Source: Rattus norvegicus (lineage: Eukaryota; Chordata; Mammalia; Rodentia; Muridae). Taken from it: a stretch of DNA of 64,000 nt. The notes beneath the pieces were generated by a model, which saw only the letters and a program-made list of their open reading frames with translations, had not been told where the DNA came from and did no database searches. The position numbers and the translations under genes were made by a program. This document shows positions 10,551 through 22,477 of the stretch, piece by piece. Every line of letters begins with the position of its first letter. The first letter of the stretch is position 1. The stretch spans positions 47,827,857 to 47,891,856 of the forward strand of contig NC_086029.1 in the NCBI RefSeq assembly GCF_036323735.1. The letters run 5' to 3'.

Positions 10551-10828
10551 TTAATCACACTGTTTTCACAGCTAGGGTAAAATGAGTAAATATGACTATT
10601 CAAAATCTAAAATAGGGTGAGGTCTCTCTTCCTCTAGATCTTTGAATACAGAGGGAAATTATTTTCTAGAAATGAATCTTAAATTTTTGTTATAGCTCAT
10701 TGGCCAGAACCCAGGTGTTATAAATCAACTTCTAATTATGAAATTGCAGGATTTGTAGTTTTAGCCTCCATCTTGCTTGGTGCAAGATTGGCCAGAAAAG
10801 GACAAGGACTGAAGTTGCAGTCATAAGC
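10551..10828. other. Unique sequence, nothing recognised
   Basis: AT-rich, no family recognised. Confidence 0.4.
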
Positions 10829-11174
10829 TGTGGTGGTTCAGATATGCTTGGTCCAGGGTGTGGCACTATTAGTTGTGGCCTTGGTGGAGTAGTTGTGGCC
10901 TTGTTGGAGGAAGTGTGTCACTGCGGGGGTGGGCTTGGATACTCCTCTTAGCTGCCATGCCAGTCTTCTCCTAGTAGCCTTCAGATGAAGACGTAGACCT
11001 CTCAGCTCCTTCTCTAGCACCATGCCTGTCTGGACACTGACATGCTTCCCGCCATGATGACAGTGGACTGAATCTCTGAAACTATAAGTTATTCTCAATC
11101 AAATGTTGTCACTTATAAGAATTTTGCCTTGGTCATGGTGTCTGTCCACAGCAATAGAAACCCTGACTAAAACA
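10829..11174 (+). mobile_element. ORR1-type MaLR LTR (sense)
   Basis: Starts TGTGGTGGTTCAGATATGCT and carries 'gtggcactattag', 'gtggccttgttggagga', 'ccttcagatgaagacgtaga', 'gccttggtcatggtgtctgt', ending 'ccctgactaaaaca'. Both TG and CA ends are present, so this is a full-length solo LTR of about 346 bp. A short extra copy of a 'gtggccttggtggagtagtt' word makes a local duplication near its 5' end. Confidence 0.9.
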
Positions 11175-11801
11175 TGCAGGCAATCAATATTTGGTTACTG
11201 AATATTCCCATTAATAGCGACAAAAGTGGTCTTTCAGTGGAGGCTATAGTTTCAGTACGTTTAAGAACTTTATTGTTTTTCCATAGTAAAATAATGCAAA
11301 ATTTTATTACTTGTTCCAATTTAATTTTTCTTATACTAAAATTATATGAGGAAAAATATTGAATATTGATGGTAAGTGTAGCAACTCGGTCTTCTGAAAA
11401 TATGGAGGCTGGTGAGAGTTCTTTGGGGCACTGGGTTTGCAAGACCAGGCTAACACTACATGTCCTCTCACGACAACTGGGTTCTGCTGTCTCAGTTCAC
11501 TAACCCAAGATTAAGCAGGCAATTAAAGTGTCATTACTGTGTCTATGATACATGTCTCTTTGTCAAGCTGAAATAGCTCACCCATTAGAGTCTTTACACC
11601 ACAGGTGCTGAAGATCTGGGTGCTCCTGTGTATCAGTGGTCCCCATCCCTCAGTGACCCCCCTTCCCTCAATGACCCACATCCCTCAGTGGTGACCAGAA
11701 GTATAACCCCCAGTCCTTAGTACCAGGTATCATTTACCCATGGCAAGTCAGGTATTTTGTGGGAAAGAATAGTAGTTTTATAGTCTCTTTGAAGCACTAC
11801 A

Positions 11802-11803
<2 letters not shown>
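11175..11803. other. Unique sequence with a small tandem repeat
   Basis: No gene recognised. At about 11640-11692 a word like CATCCCTCAGTGACCC is repeated three times with changes. Confidence 0.45.

Positions 11804-11851
<48 letters not shown>
11804..11851. repeat. (GT)n microsatellite
   Basis: About 24 uninterrupted GT dinucleotides. Confidence 0.97.
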
Positions 11852-11855
<4 letters not shown>

Positions 11856-14249
11856 ATATATTCACCAGCTTATTTTTCTGTCATTGTTCAGTTTGAAAAC
11901 AATGTCCCAACCATAACTTGGGTGGCTGAGAAGCCAATGAGCTTCTGCCTACTTTTGCTGAGAGCAGATTTCTCCTTTTAAAACCTAATGTGTGGTTTAC
12001 TTATGGTGCCTTATATTTGCCTGTCTTGTTTCCCGAGTGTCTTCCAGTAGATAGCTGGGCTTGGGGACTTCAGTGAGGCCATCCCTCATCCCCTTCTCCC
12101 CCGCTTTAGCTGATCTCTCTTTGACCTCTCCATGTCTAGACACATATTCAGTTGCTACAGCCTTGACTGCTTCTCATCTCAAACTGGTACCCACAGTATG
12201 ACATGTGGAATATTTGCTCACAGCTGTCCATGGGTGCATGTATCCAGATGCTGTGAGCAGTGTGCTGATGGAGGAACCATGGGAGTGTCAAGTTAAGGCA
12301 TGTGCAGTGAGTGTCAAGCCAAGGCATGTAAGAGCTGAGGTGTAGTCCCTGGGTCCCCTTATGGTGTCTCCCAGTGGGCTCTGTATATTTATGCCGGAGC
12401 TTCAGGTGGGAGCAGAGACATTGCTTCATCATTTGAATAAAGATTTTTTTCTTCAGCAAAACACGTGGCAACACTTTCTGTTATATCCATCTGGTCATCA
12501 TCACATATCTCTGTTTCTAATATATATAAAGTGTGATTGCGTCTTAGCAGAGCATTTATAATGTTGATATTTAATTAGTATCACTGGATATTGTTTGTGT
12601 TGCTCAAAACTAGGAGCTGGGTGAAGGTGAATTCTTTGATGTGGTTTGGACCCCTTCCATCATTTCTACACTCCACACTTTTGACTGTCTCTAAGAACTG
12701 CATTAAAGTAACACATCATTTAGCTATTTTGAGTCACACATAAAACTTATTTCAAACTTTTTTGTTCAGTTGCCACCGCATAGACAGCTGCATTGTTCTG
12801 ACTCTCTTCCACTATTGTACTTTATGTTTTATTGCTTGGGTAACACATGGAAGGTTTTAAATAATTACTTTCTGTGTTGTCTGAGGAAAAGTTACAAAGG
12901 AGAACATCAACTCTGTAGATATTCAGATCCAAAATTGTGCAGACATTTCCTCCAAATTAAACAACTTTCTCCTGGAGGGTGTCTCTTAAGACCCAAGAAG
13001 TCAACATAACTTTAAAGGCTCAGGAAGCTCCTGAAAATTACAAAATTAAATACTCCTCCCCAAGATTATACAGGTACTAAGAATTCCTGGAGAAGAGACT
13101 CTGAAGCAGCTATTTTCAGCAGGGAGGCCCAGATATGTCTGAGTGAGTGGTCTCTCACTCTGGGGGATAGTCTTTTGTGTGATGTGGCCATCCATGCTTC
13201 CGTAAGTCATCTGTCACCCTTGCTCTGTAAGTAAATCCATAAACCCATTGTTTCACTAAGTTTACCATGGTGGGATTATTTTTTGGTATGGTGTTAGTGC
13301 TCTGTTTGGGGTGAGAGGACTCCATCTTTTGTCTCACCAGGTAAAGTCATAGATGTATTCACTATCCCCTGATGCTATTCACATCACAAGTTCTTGGGAA
13401 TGCCTCTGGTTCTTAATATGTTTGAAGTTTCATCCTCTCTATTAAACATAGGCAGTATGTACAAGCTGTATTTCTCACACAGACTATCAAGGACAAATTC
13501 TTTCTTATCATGTGAGAGTAAATTAATTAAAGTATTCAGCTAAGAAGAGCAGATGTTCCTTGAGTGTTCCCTACTTACTCTCTGGTGGGAACTCTTATTC
13601 TCTATTAAGCTATCTGGCTTTGGCTCTAGTTCAGCCCCGCATGAGTGTATCTTGGTCCCCCTGCTCTGGATGCTAAATCTTTGTTTAGTGGGCCATCTCT
13701 GGCTCCCTTCCTGCTGCAGAAAAGAGTTGAGTTATTGTTATAGCAAGTGGATGGTCCAAAAGTCCTAAAATGCCTACTGTCTCATCCTTTACATAAAATG
13801 CTTGCCAACCCCAGTTTAGATAAAATTCACAATGGAGTTTGGGATGGAAATAGATATGTATTAAACTCATTTCTCCAGTTTTCCTCGGATGAGCAAAGCT
13901 CTCTGTTTGTTCTTTGTCATATCTGTAAGTATCCCTTCCAAACAAATAATGCTCCTTGAAACAGAGCATGGTGTTTCCTCTCCATTCAACGTGCTTTCAA
14001 ATTGAGCAAAGGGAGAAATGTCTATTAACACTATGGTTATGGTAGGAACTCTTAAAACACAATAGAGATGACACCAGATGGCAACAAAGGCCTCAGGCTT
14101 TAACCCTGCACCCACCGGAGTAGGGACACAGAGGTCAGAGAACCATGTGTCGAAGAGCAGTGTGAGCCTTGCTGGGCCAGAGGCAGGCTATTCTGTGCTG
14201 CCTTCACTGCGGACCAGAGACCGTGCTGGTCCACAGCACTCTTCTCCTA
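11852..14249. other. Unique sequence, nothing recognised
   Basis: About 2.4 kb with no repeat family or exon I can support. Short open frames here (up to 108 codons) carry no recognisable domain and have no splice or start context that stands out. Confidence 0.4.
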
Positions 14250-14665
14250 TGTGCTGGATAGTCTTCTTCAACTTGACACAAGTTAAAATAATCTGAGAGG
14301 AGGGAGCCTCAATTGAGAGAAAGTCTCCAGTAGATAGGGTTGTAGGCAGGCCTGTAAGGCATTTTCTTAATTAGTGATTGATGGGAGAGAGCCAAGTCTA
14401 TTGTGGGTGATGTCATCCCTGAGCTGGTGATCTTGGAAGAAAGCAAGATGAGCAAACCATGGGGTGCAAGCCAGTAAGCAGCACCCTCCATGATCTCTGC
14501 ACCATCCCCTGCCTCCAGGTTCCTACCTTGTTTATGTTCCCATCCTGACTCCTTTGATGGTCAACAGTGACTTTGAAGTGTAAGCCAAATAACCAATTTC
14601 CTCCCTGAGTTGGTTTATTTTTGGTCATGGCGCTTCATCCCAGCAACAGAAACCCTGCCCATGCA
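14250..14665 (+). mobile_element. MaLR LTR (MT/ORR1-class, sense)
   Basis: Starts TGTGCTGGATAGTCTTCTTC, then 'aacttgacacaagtt', 'ggagggagcctcaattgaga', 'attttcttaattagtgattg', 'gcaagccagtaagcagcacc', 'gaagtgtaagccaaataacc', 'ggtcatggcgcttcatccca', ending near ATGCA. Nearly full length (about 416 bp). Confidence 0.9.
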
Positions 14666-15239
14666 ACCTCGGTCTGGCCCCTGCAGCCTGGCCACATTGC
14701 GGCTCTCGGTTGTCATTTCCATCCTGAAAGAAGAGCAGTCATTTCTTTTTCTACTGCTTTTAAGATGGTTCTGATGACAAACTCTGAAACCAAAATGAGT
14801 CTCCTTTCCTTAAAATCATTTCTAAATTCCCAGCTTGATGATCACACATTATATATTATGTTAGTATAAGCAAAGCATATGCATCTCAAAGGGGGTCTGG
14901 CAAGCCAAGACGTCCCAGCGACTTCCACCACCTTGACAGAAGGGACAGATGGTTGGGCCAGGAGGCTGGAGCCTGTTCAGGTTGGAGAAGTAACTCCTAT
15001 CATCCACTGCCTGTAGAAAGCCTGTGGGGTGGGCATGGAGCCACGGACTTATAGAGGAACTAGCCTGAAGGATGGTGTCTGTCTGGAGAGAACTGGGCAA
15101 GATAATCAGGAGGAAGAACAGGAGAGATGGAGAGAGAGAGCTGCAGGGACTATCATGTAGCCTTTAACCTTGAAAGTTTAAAGCAGATCTCAGCCCTCGG
15201 TCATGGAAGGTTCAGGTGTAGGCTTCCTCCTAGTGGGGG
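14666..15239. other. Unique sequence before the 29-bp minisatellite
   Basis: No repeat family or gene seen. Confidence 0.4.
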
Positions 15240-17190
15240 TTCTCATTGTAGTGGATGTGGGTTTATTTGGTGGGTGGAGTGGGGATGGGGTCATTGTGGG
15301 TGGAGTAGGGGTGAGCTCACTGTGGTGGGTGGAGTAGGGGTGAGCTCACTGTGGTGGGTGGAGTAGGGGTGGGCTCACTGTGGTGGGTAAAGTAGGGGTG
15401 AGCTCACTGTGGTGGGTGGAGTAGGGGTGAGCTCACTGTGGTGGGTGGAGTAGGGGTGAGCTCACTGTGGTGGGTGGAGTAGGGGTGGACTCACTGTGGT
15501 GGGTAAAGTAGGGGTGAGCTCACTGTGGTGGGTAAAGTAGGGGTGAGCTCACTGTGGTGGGTAAAGTAGGGGTGAGCTCACTGTGGTGGGTGGAGTAGGG
15601 GTGGGCTCACTGTGGTGGGTGGAGTAGGGGTGAGCTCACTGTGGTGGGTGGAGTAGGGGTGGACTCACTGTGGTGGGTGGAGTAGGGGTGGACTCACTGT
15701 GGTGGGTAAAGTAGGGGTGAGCTCACTGTGGTGGGTGGAGTAGGGGTGAGCTCACTGTGGTGGGTGGAGTAGGGGTGGGCTCACTGTGGTGGGTAAAGTA
15801 GGGGTGAGCTCACTGTGGTGGGTAAAGTAGGGGTGAGCTCACTGTGGTGGGTGGAGTAGGGGTGAGCTCACTGTGGTGGGTGGAGTAGGGGTGGGCTCAC
15901 TGTGGTGGGTGGAGTAGGGGTGAGCTCACTGTGGTGGGTGGAGTAGGGGTGAGCTCACTGTGGTGGGTAAAGTAGGGGTGAGCTCACTGTGGTGGGTGGA
16001 GTAGGGGTGAGCTCACTGTGGTGGGTGGAGTAGGGGTGGGCTCACTGTGGTGGGTAAAGTAGGGGTGAGCTCACTGTGGTGGGTAAAGTAGGGGTGAGCT
16101 CACTGTGGTGGGTAAAGTAGGGGTGAGCTCACTGTGGTGGGTGGAGTAGGGGTGAGCTCACTGTGGTGGGTGGAGTAGGGGTGGGCTCACTGTGGTGGGT
16201 GGAGTAGGGGTGAGCTCACTGTGGTGGGTGGAGTAGGGGTGAGCTCACTGTGGTGGGTGGAGTAGGGGTGAGCTCACTGTGGTGGGTAAAGTAGGGGTGA
16301 GCTCACTGTGGTGGGTAAAGTAGGGGTGAGCTCACTGTGGTGGGTAAAGTAGGGGTGAGCTCACTGTGGTGGGTGGAGTAGGGGTGGGCTCACTGTGGTG
16401 GGTGGAGTAGGGGTGAGCTCACTGTGGTGGGTGGAGTAGGGGTGAGCTCACTGTGGTGGGTGGAGTAGGGGTGGGCTCACTGTGGTGGGTGGAGTAGGGG
16501 TGAGCTCACTGTGGTGGGTAAAGTAGGGGTGAGCTCACTGTGGTGGGTGGAGTAGGGGTGAGCTCACTGTGGTGGGTGGAGTAGGGGTGGGCTCACTGTG
16601 GTGGGTAAAGTAGGGGTGAGCTCACTGTGGTGGGTGGAGTAGGGGTGAGCTCACTGTGGTGGGTGGAGTAGGGGTGGGCTCACTGTGGTGGGTAAAGTAG
16701 GGGTGAGCTCACTGTGGTGGGTAAAGTAGGGGTGAGCTCACTGTGGTGGGTAAAGTAGGGGTGAGCTCACTGTGGTGGGTAAAGTAGGGGTGAGCTCACT
16801 GTGGTGGGTGGAGTAGGGGTGAGCTCACTGTGGTGGGTGGAGTAGGGGTGGGCTCACTGTGGTGGGTAAAGTAGGGGTGAGCTCACTGTGGTGGGTAAAG
16901 TAGGGGTGAGCTCACTGTGGTGGGTGGAGTAGGGGTGGGCTCACTGTGGTGGGTAAAGTAGGGGTGAGCTCACTGTGGTGGGTAAAGTAGGGGTGAGCTC
17001 ACTGTGGTGGGTGGAGTAGGGGTGGGCACACTGTGGTGGGTGGAGTAGGGGTGAGCTCACTGTGGTGGGTGCAGTAGGGGTGAGCTCACTGTGGTGGGTG
17101 GAGTAGGGGTGGGCTCACTGTGGTGGGTGGAGTGAGGATGGACTCATTGGTGGTTGGAGTAGGGGTGGGCTTAGTGCAGTGGGTCTCTGC
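15240..17190 (+). repeat. 29-bp minisatellite, about 65 units
   Basis: The unit is CTCACTGTGGTGGGTGGAGT plus AGGGGTGAG. Two sites vary. One reads GGTGGAG or GGTAAAG; the other reads GTGAG, GTGGG or rarely GTGGA. All 24 GGTAAAG units I counted carry GTGAG, so the variants are linked. Most units contain the perfect 10-bp palindrome GTGAGCTCAC, which the GTGGG variant breaks. Edge units (15240-15300 and 17120-17190) are degenerate. The G-rich strand is the plus strand. Confidence 0.98.
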
Positions 17191-18964
17191 TGAGTCCTTG
17201 ACAATGACTCAAATATTGAAATAAACTGACCTTTCAATGGGCACGGTGATGCCGCTGAAGCCATTACCGTTGGTCCCTGAGATGGAAGATGATGGACTTG
17301 GGTGTTCTGTGTGACATCTTTTACTTTTGTGAGTGTCGGCAGAGACAAGCTCAGAGGTTGTAGCATATTTTCATGCGAATGAGACCCTTCACAAGAGTTG
17401 AGGCCTGAAGAAGGGAACACCACAAGTTGCTTATACATTTAAGCAAAACAAATGCAGGAAATTTGAGAATGGCACTCAGAACTTAAACAGAACATTTTAG
17501 AGACATCACTGAAAGATATTAACACACCAGGGGCATAACGTACAGCAGATGATAACAGCTACCCCAGTAAACTTTTGTACTCAGGTTACTACAACCCTAG
17601 TGATCGAATCTGGTGTTAAAAGCTATTTTCCAGCTTGGTAACCAAGGGATGTCCCTTCTAGAAGAATCTTCAGAATGTATCACATGTAGAAGGTGGACCA
17701 CATGTCTCTGACATCTGTTCCTCAAGAAGTTTCAGCTTAAATGGTCAACTCACCAATCAACGATGGCTCGCCTTTAATGTTCCAGAGAACTCAGTGCTTG
17801 CACAGGATCCTCCTCTTCTGACAAGGAGTCACCCTCTCAGCTGCTTGATTAGGAAACTTGTGTGAGCTCAAAGCTTCTGCAGGAGGAAGAGTCTCCTCTC
17901 ACGACTGAGAGTGGAAGTTCTTACTGGAGGAAAATTCAATTTGACGGATAAGAGGTAATATCTTGATTTGAGCAAGGCCAAATATTTCAAGTTAATTGGA
18001 CACGATTCTTGCCTATTTTTTTGGGTTGTAAATATTTTATACATTCCCTACTCTGAACATTTTATCTGTGATGTTTCTAACGCGTTTTCTGTCTCATTTT
18101 GTCCTTTAACATTTTTCATTTTTTTTGATGTATGGACATCTCAATTTTTATGACTTTTCCTTCGTTATGTCTCAAACTCAGAAGTTGGCTTTCTCATCTC
18201 TAGATCAAAAAAATTTTTATGAAGGTTTTTCATTATTGACATTTTTTTGAATCCACTAGGAATTTTCTTTTGAGAGCAGTATAAAGCTAGAGTTTCAATT
18301 TTTCCTCTCTAAATATTTAACTAGTTATTCTACTCCACTTCAAAAATTACTATTTTTCTTTTTGCAATGAATTCTATTCTCATTCTCATGTCCAGGACTG
18401 CTCTACAGGATCCTTTCTGCTTCACTTTTCTTCCCACAGAGTTTTCACCTGGAACAGTTGCTTGATAAGTTACTATTACTTTGCTAATATTCTCGATACC
18501 TGATAGACTTTGTCATTCATTTTTTAAATCAATAATTTTTCAAGGTGTTTTGCTATTGATCCATTCCATTTAAAGGTGCAAACCACAGTAATTAAACTCC
18601 GCATAGTTAGCAAATCAGGAGGAAGTTCCTCAGGAAGAGAAGAGGATGGTGGGTGTGGCCATGACAAAATACCTTAAGTGTGCTTACAAAATTGTTAAAG
18701 ATGACATTTGAGCAAAGGTGTCTCAGCATAGGCCGTTTAAAAATCTGTAGCATACATATACATATTTTTGTCTCCGAAAAAAAAAAAGACTTTGTTGGGT
18801 TGAACATGTAATTTGAAGAATGAACATCTCTGTTATATTGAGTTTTCCTACCCAGGAATATGAAAGTCCATACTATGTTATTTCCTTGAAGTTTAAAGTA
18901 TTTCTTCATATGGGCTCCATATGGTCCTTCTTTATGTTATAATGGTTAGTATTATCAACTTTGC
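17191..18964. other. Unique AT-rich sequence
   Basis: No repeat or exon recognised. A short A-run lies at about 18778-18788, and 17960-18560 is notably T-rich on the plus strand. Confidence 0.4.
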
Positions 18965-19255
18965 ATGATGTAGAATGACCGGGGTGGCAAGCACCTCAGA
19001 AGATCTACTGGATTATGTCAGGACAATTCATGGGCTAGGATCCCAGACTCAATAAAAAGCAGGAAGCAAATTGACCATCAGGATTCCTTCTCTGTCTCCC
19101 AATGGTGGATTGGATGTTGAGCTCTCTCACACACCCACCTTCATGCTTTCCTGCAGTGATGGACTATAGCCCTTCAAACCATAAATGGAAATAAAGTCCT
19201 TCTAAGGGTTTTCTTGTCAAGTGTTTTGTCAACACCAACAAGGGAAATTACACCT
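18965..19255 (+). mobile_element. Old MaLR-class LTR (sense)
   Basis: The 3' half shows the expected order: 'tgcagtgatggactatagcc', 'aaccataaatggaaataaag', 'ttttcttgtcaagtgttttg', 'tcaacaccaacaagggaaat'. The 5' half is weaker. Diverged and inert. Confidence 0.55.
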
Positions 19256-21339
19256 TTATTAGTATATTTCTCATTGATGACTACTTTAAGTTTTGTTACT
19301 ATTGTTATCCAAAGATCTTCCCAATCATACTTTTTTAATTGGTAGTGAATTACTCAAGGGAAAACAGCTGATTCTTTGGTATCATGCATTTATTTCTCAT
19401 TAACTAACTCTTCATTGACAAAAAGGTGAATTCTACTGTTTTTTTATACATATATGGAGACATATAACAATGATTAGCCACCAAAGATGCCTTCTACTTG
19501 GGGGCAGAAAGAGCTTGCTAAATACTGTCTGATTCCAAGCCCCTTGAATACAGTTACATGTTGTTATAGCTCATGAGTTTTGTCTTGTGTAGAGTACAAA
19601 TCTTCAAGTCCCATGTAGTGAGGCCTTCATCCGGGGACCAAATGCCCCATCCTCTGATAAGCCAACGCTGAAGGGCAGTGTCTGTACTACGTGTTCCTAT
19701 TGTTACTTCCTCTCAGCGTGTTCTGGAGAGGATGTTCTAGCATCAGGACAACTTGCTATTAAAGCTGAACACAATATAGGCAATTTCTTAACAGATTGAG
19801 CAACCAACTAAGAGAATGAGAGACTTGCAGTTTGTAGACTGAAGGAAGCCTCCTTCCCAAGATGCATTGCATCAGCTTTAAGTGGCCTCAGAGGCTGCCA
19901 AACTACCAGCCTGGGAACACTTGGTGGATTGCTTAGTCAGCCTCTGATGCAGCTCAAAACCCCTCCTAAGGTAATAGTGCCATGGTAGCCCAGTCTGGGA
20001 GAGACAGAGCTGTGATTTGAAATATGGCTCTTGACAGAAGTTCCCTCCAGAGAACTGACAAAGACAAGTGACTCTCCTCATTTTTTTCTCAAGATGTCTG
20101 AAGGCACAATTCCCCGGCAGGGCATAGTCTTGGTGTCTCTTGTGATAGGATGTGGCCAACTGAACTGGAAACTCGACCATCATGGGTGATGGGGGTGTGG
20201 CACTGATGCTGACACCTCACTACTTGACTTCCTTACCTTTGGACACATTTCCTTCTCTGACCTTGTGATACAGGGTCACTGTATATCGACATTCTACTGA
20301 CAGACAGGAAAGCAATATGGCTGCCATCCAGCTTCTAGGGTGCAATAATGCAGCCTGCTCAATGGAGACCATCACCAGCTCTTTGCTTCGTCTGAGAGCG
20401 AGTATTCCTGTTAATAGTCTTTCAGGAACACTTACGTCTGACAGAAAATTTTAAAATGCTCATCAACTAGCAGATGGCTAATTCAAAGACCCAAGTACAA
20501 TATGAGCCCCCAAGAGACAAAATTGGAAGGTGCATTCGGTAGGGAAGGAGAGTAAGTTTGAAGGGCACTGATGGAGAGAAAGTAATCCTAAAGACAGCTG
20601 CTTCATGTGGTCTGCCAAGGGCTGGGATCACTGTCAGGATCACAAGGACTGTTGTGCCCACCTGTCATGAAAAATTTGTGAGTTCACACAGGACTTCTGC
20701 TTCATCACATGCCTAGAAGCTTTCATGTGCTCACCATATTTATTGAGTTCACTACATGGGTCTGATGAGCAGACTGCAGACCAGAAGGCAACATGTTATT
20801 AGTACAAAGAGAAAAGAGACAGCCTTTGAAGACCAAGGGGGATGTCTCAAAGGGATGAAAAGGCTACTTAAAAAAGAGATTTTAAAATTTCTATGGCCTG
20901 AATTTCTGAGCTTGAAGGAGAAGGTAGAAACTCTGTGGTAACCTCACAAGGAAAATTGCCTTAGGGCATTAAATAAATAACTGCACATCTCTGGATCCCA
21001 CATTTGTGTATTTAAAGGCATGAAGGAGCGAGCTTGCCTTCTGAAGCACCCAGAGGTGGATGAACGCTTGGAGGTGTCTAGCTGCGACTGCACTGAAACC
21101 AGCCGAAATGCTGCAAGCCAAATGAGATGACCCTGCTTTCAGCTCCCTTTCATTTGCACCCATCATTTTCTGTGTGTGTCTCCACATAGTTCTGCACCAC
21201 ACTGGCCCAGGCATAGTTCAGGGAGTCCTTTTATGTCCATTGGGAGTTTGTGCTGGCTTGGTGGGCACCAAAGGGGAAAACAGGATAAGATGGACTTCAC
21301 TTCCTAGAGAAGATTCTAAAATTATTCCTACTTTACATG
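19256..21339. other. Unique sequence, nothing recognised
   Basis: About 2 kb without a repeat family or gene I can support. Minus-strand open frames of up to 101 codons (for example 19878-20183) have no recognisable domain. Confidence 0.4.
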
Positions 21340-21480
21340 TATATGTATGCATTTGTTTAGATGCATGTGGGTGCATGTGTCAGGTGTGTGTGTGTACATC
21401 TGCACAGGTGCACATGCACATGTGTGCCCATGCATGCAGAGGCAAGAGGTTGACATTGGGAATCATTCTTAATCACTCTT
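21340..21480 (-). mobile_element. B4 SINE tail fragment (antisense)
   Basis: A TG/CA-rich stretch is followed by 'gcagaggcaagaggttgaca', which matches the antisense 3' end of B4/RSINE1 elements ('gaggccagaggttgacctc'). Only the tail is preserved. Confidence 0.5.
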
Positions 21481-21484
21481 CCAT

Positions 21485-21785
21485 TGAACACTTTGTCCCC
21501 ACCTGGTGGTGCTGTTCAGGAAGCTTGTGAAGCTTTTAGGTAGTAGAGTCTTCTTAGGATGTGGGTCACTGGGAGGCGGGCCTTAGGCCTTTGTGGTCCA
21601 GATCTACTTCCTGTTTATTGCTCTCTTCTTTCTGACTGGATCTAATGTGACTGCCTGCTCAATCCTTGCTTCTCCCACCACAATGGACTGGATGGAGATA
21701 AAGAACTCTTTCTCTCAAGTTGTTCATGTACAGGGTATTTTATAACAGCAACATGAAAAATACTGAGAAAACATCAGTCTACCAG
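21485..21785 (+). mobile_element. MaLR LTR (MT/ORR1-class, sense)
   Basis: Order: 'ggtggtgctgttcaggaagc', 'gtgggtcactgggaggcggg', 'ctacttcctgtttattgctc', 'caatggactggatggagata', then 'cagggtattttataacagca' and 'acatgaaaaatactgagaaa'. The family layout is clear despite divergence. Confidence 0.7.
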
Positions 21786-22023
21786 TTCTTCAAAAAGATT
21801 TACACAGAATGCAGGATCCTGTTCCTAGGTATACACCTAAGACACAAGATGGAGACACATCGGCCTGTGGGGGTTTTCAGGGACTGCTACAGTGTTACTC
21901 TTGTGGGCAGCCAATGTGCATACAAGTCATTTATCTCATCCATTCAATAAATAATGAGGATGTGCATTTGTTAGGCACTGGAACATAATGAACTAAAGAT
22001 AATAGGTCCCAGCTTTACAGAGC

Positions 22024-22110
22024 GGTTGGGGTTGTAGCTCAGTTGTAGATTCTTATATAGAATGCTGAAGGTGCTGGGCTTGGTCCCCAGGACTGAAAAC
22101 CAAACCAAAC
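22024..22110 (+). mobile_element. Old ID-like SINE with CCAAA-rich tail
   Basis: The head reads GGTTGGGGTTGTAGCTCAGT, which keeps an A-box-like TAGCTCAGTTG; a B-box-like 'gggcttggtccccagg' follows. The tail runs into CCAAA/CAAA repeats. It is more diverged than the ID at 5678. Confidence 0.7.
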
Positions 22111-22185
22111 CAAACAAACAAAAAAGCAAACAAGAAAGAAGGAAGGGAAGGGAGGAAGGAAAGAAAGAAAGAAGGAAGGAAATTT
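22095..22185. repeat. A-rich tail with (GAAG/GGAA)n purine repeat
   Basis: An ACCAAACC/CAAAC stretch leads into GAAGGAAGGGAAGGGAGGAA and related purine-only words, to about 22182. Confidence 0.8.
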
Positions 22186-22234
22186 ACTTAGCTTACAACA
22201 TAGTGAAGACCTAGGTAAAACCATGAACCACACG

Positions 22235-22477
22235 GGCAGAACACAGACTCCATCAGATAAGCATGCTGACTGACGTGTGCACCGCCATCTTTTACATAGT
22301 GGTTGGAAAAGGCCTCCCTAGAAAAGGTGGATGTTGAATGATGGATGATATGAGGGAGGCAGAACACAGACTCCATCAGATAAGCATGCTGACTGACGTG
22401 TGCACCGCCATCTTTTACATAGTGGTTGGAAAAGGCCTCCCTAGAAAAGGTGGATGTTGAATGATGGATGATATGAG
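22235..22477. repeat. Perfect 120-bp tandem duplication
   Basis: The 120-bp segment at 22235-22354 (begins GGCAGAACACAGACTCCATC) is repeated at 22358-22477 after a 3-bp spacer. I find no difference between the copies. It is non-repetitive sequence otherwise. Confidence 0.97.

Noticed and set aside
15240..17190. CRISPR-like array of 29-bp direct repeats
   Set aside because: Repeat length is in the CRISPR range, but the units abut directly with no spacers, and the setting is mammalian with SINEs and LINEs all around.
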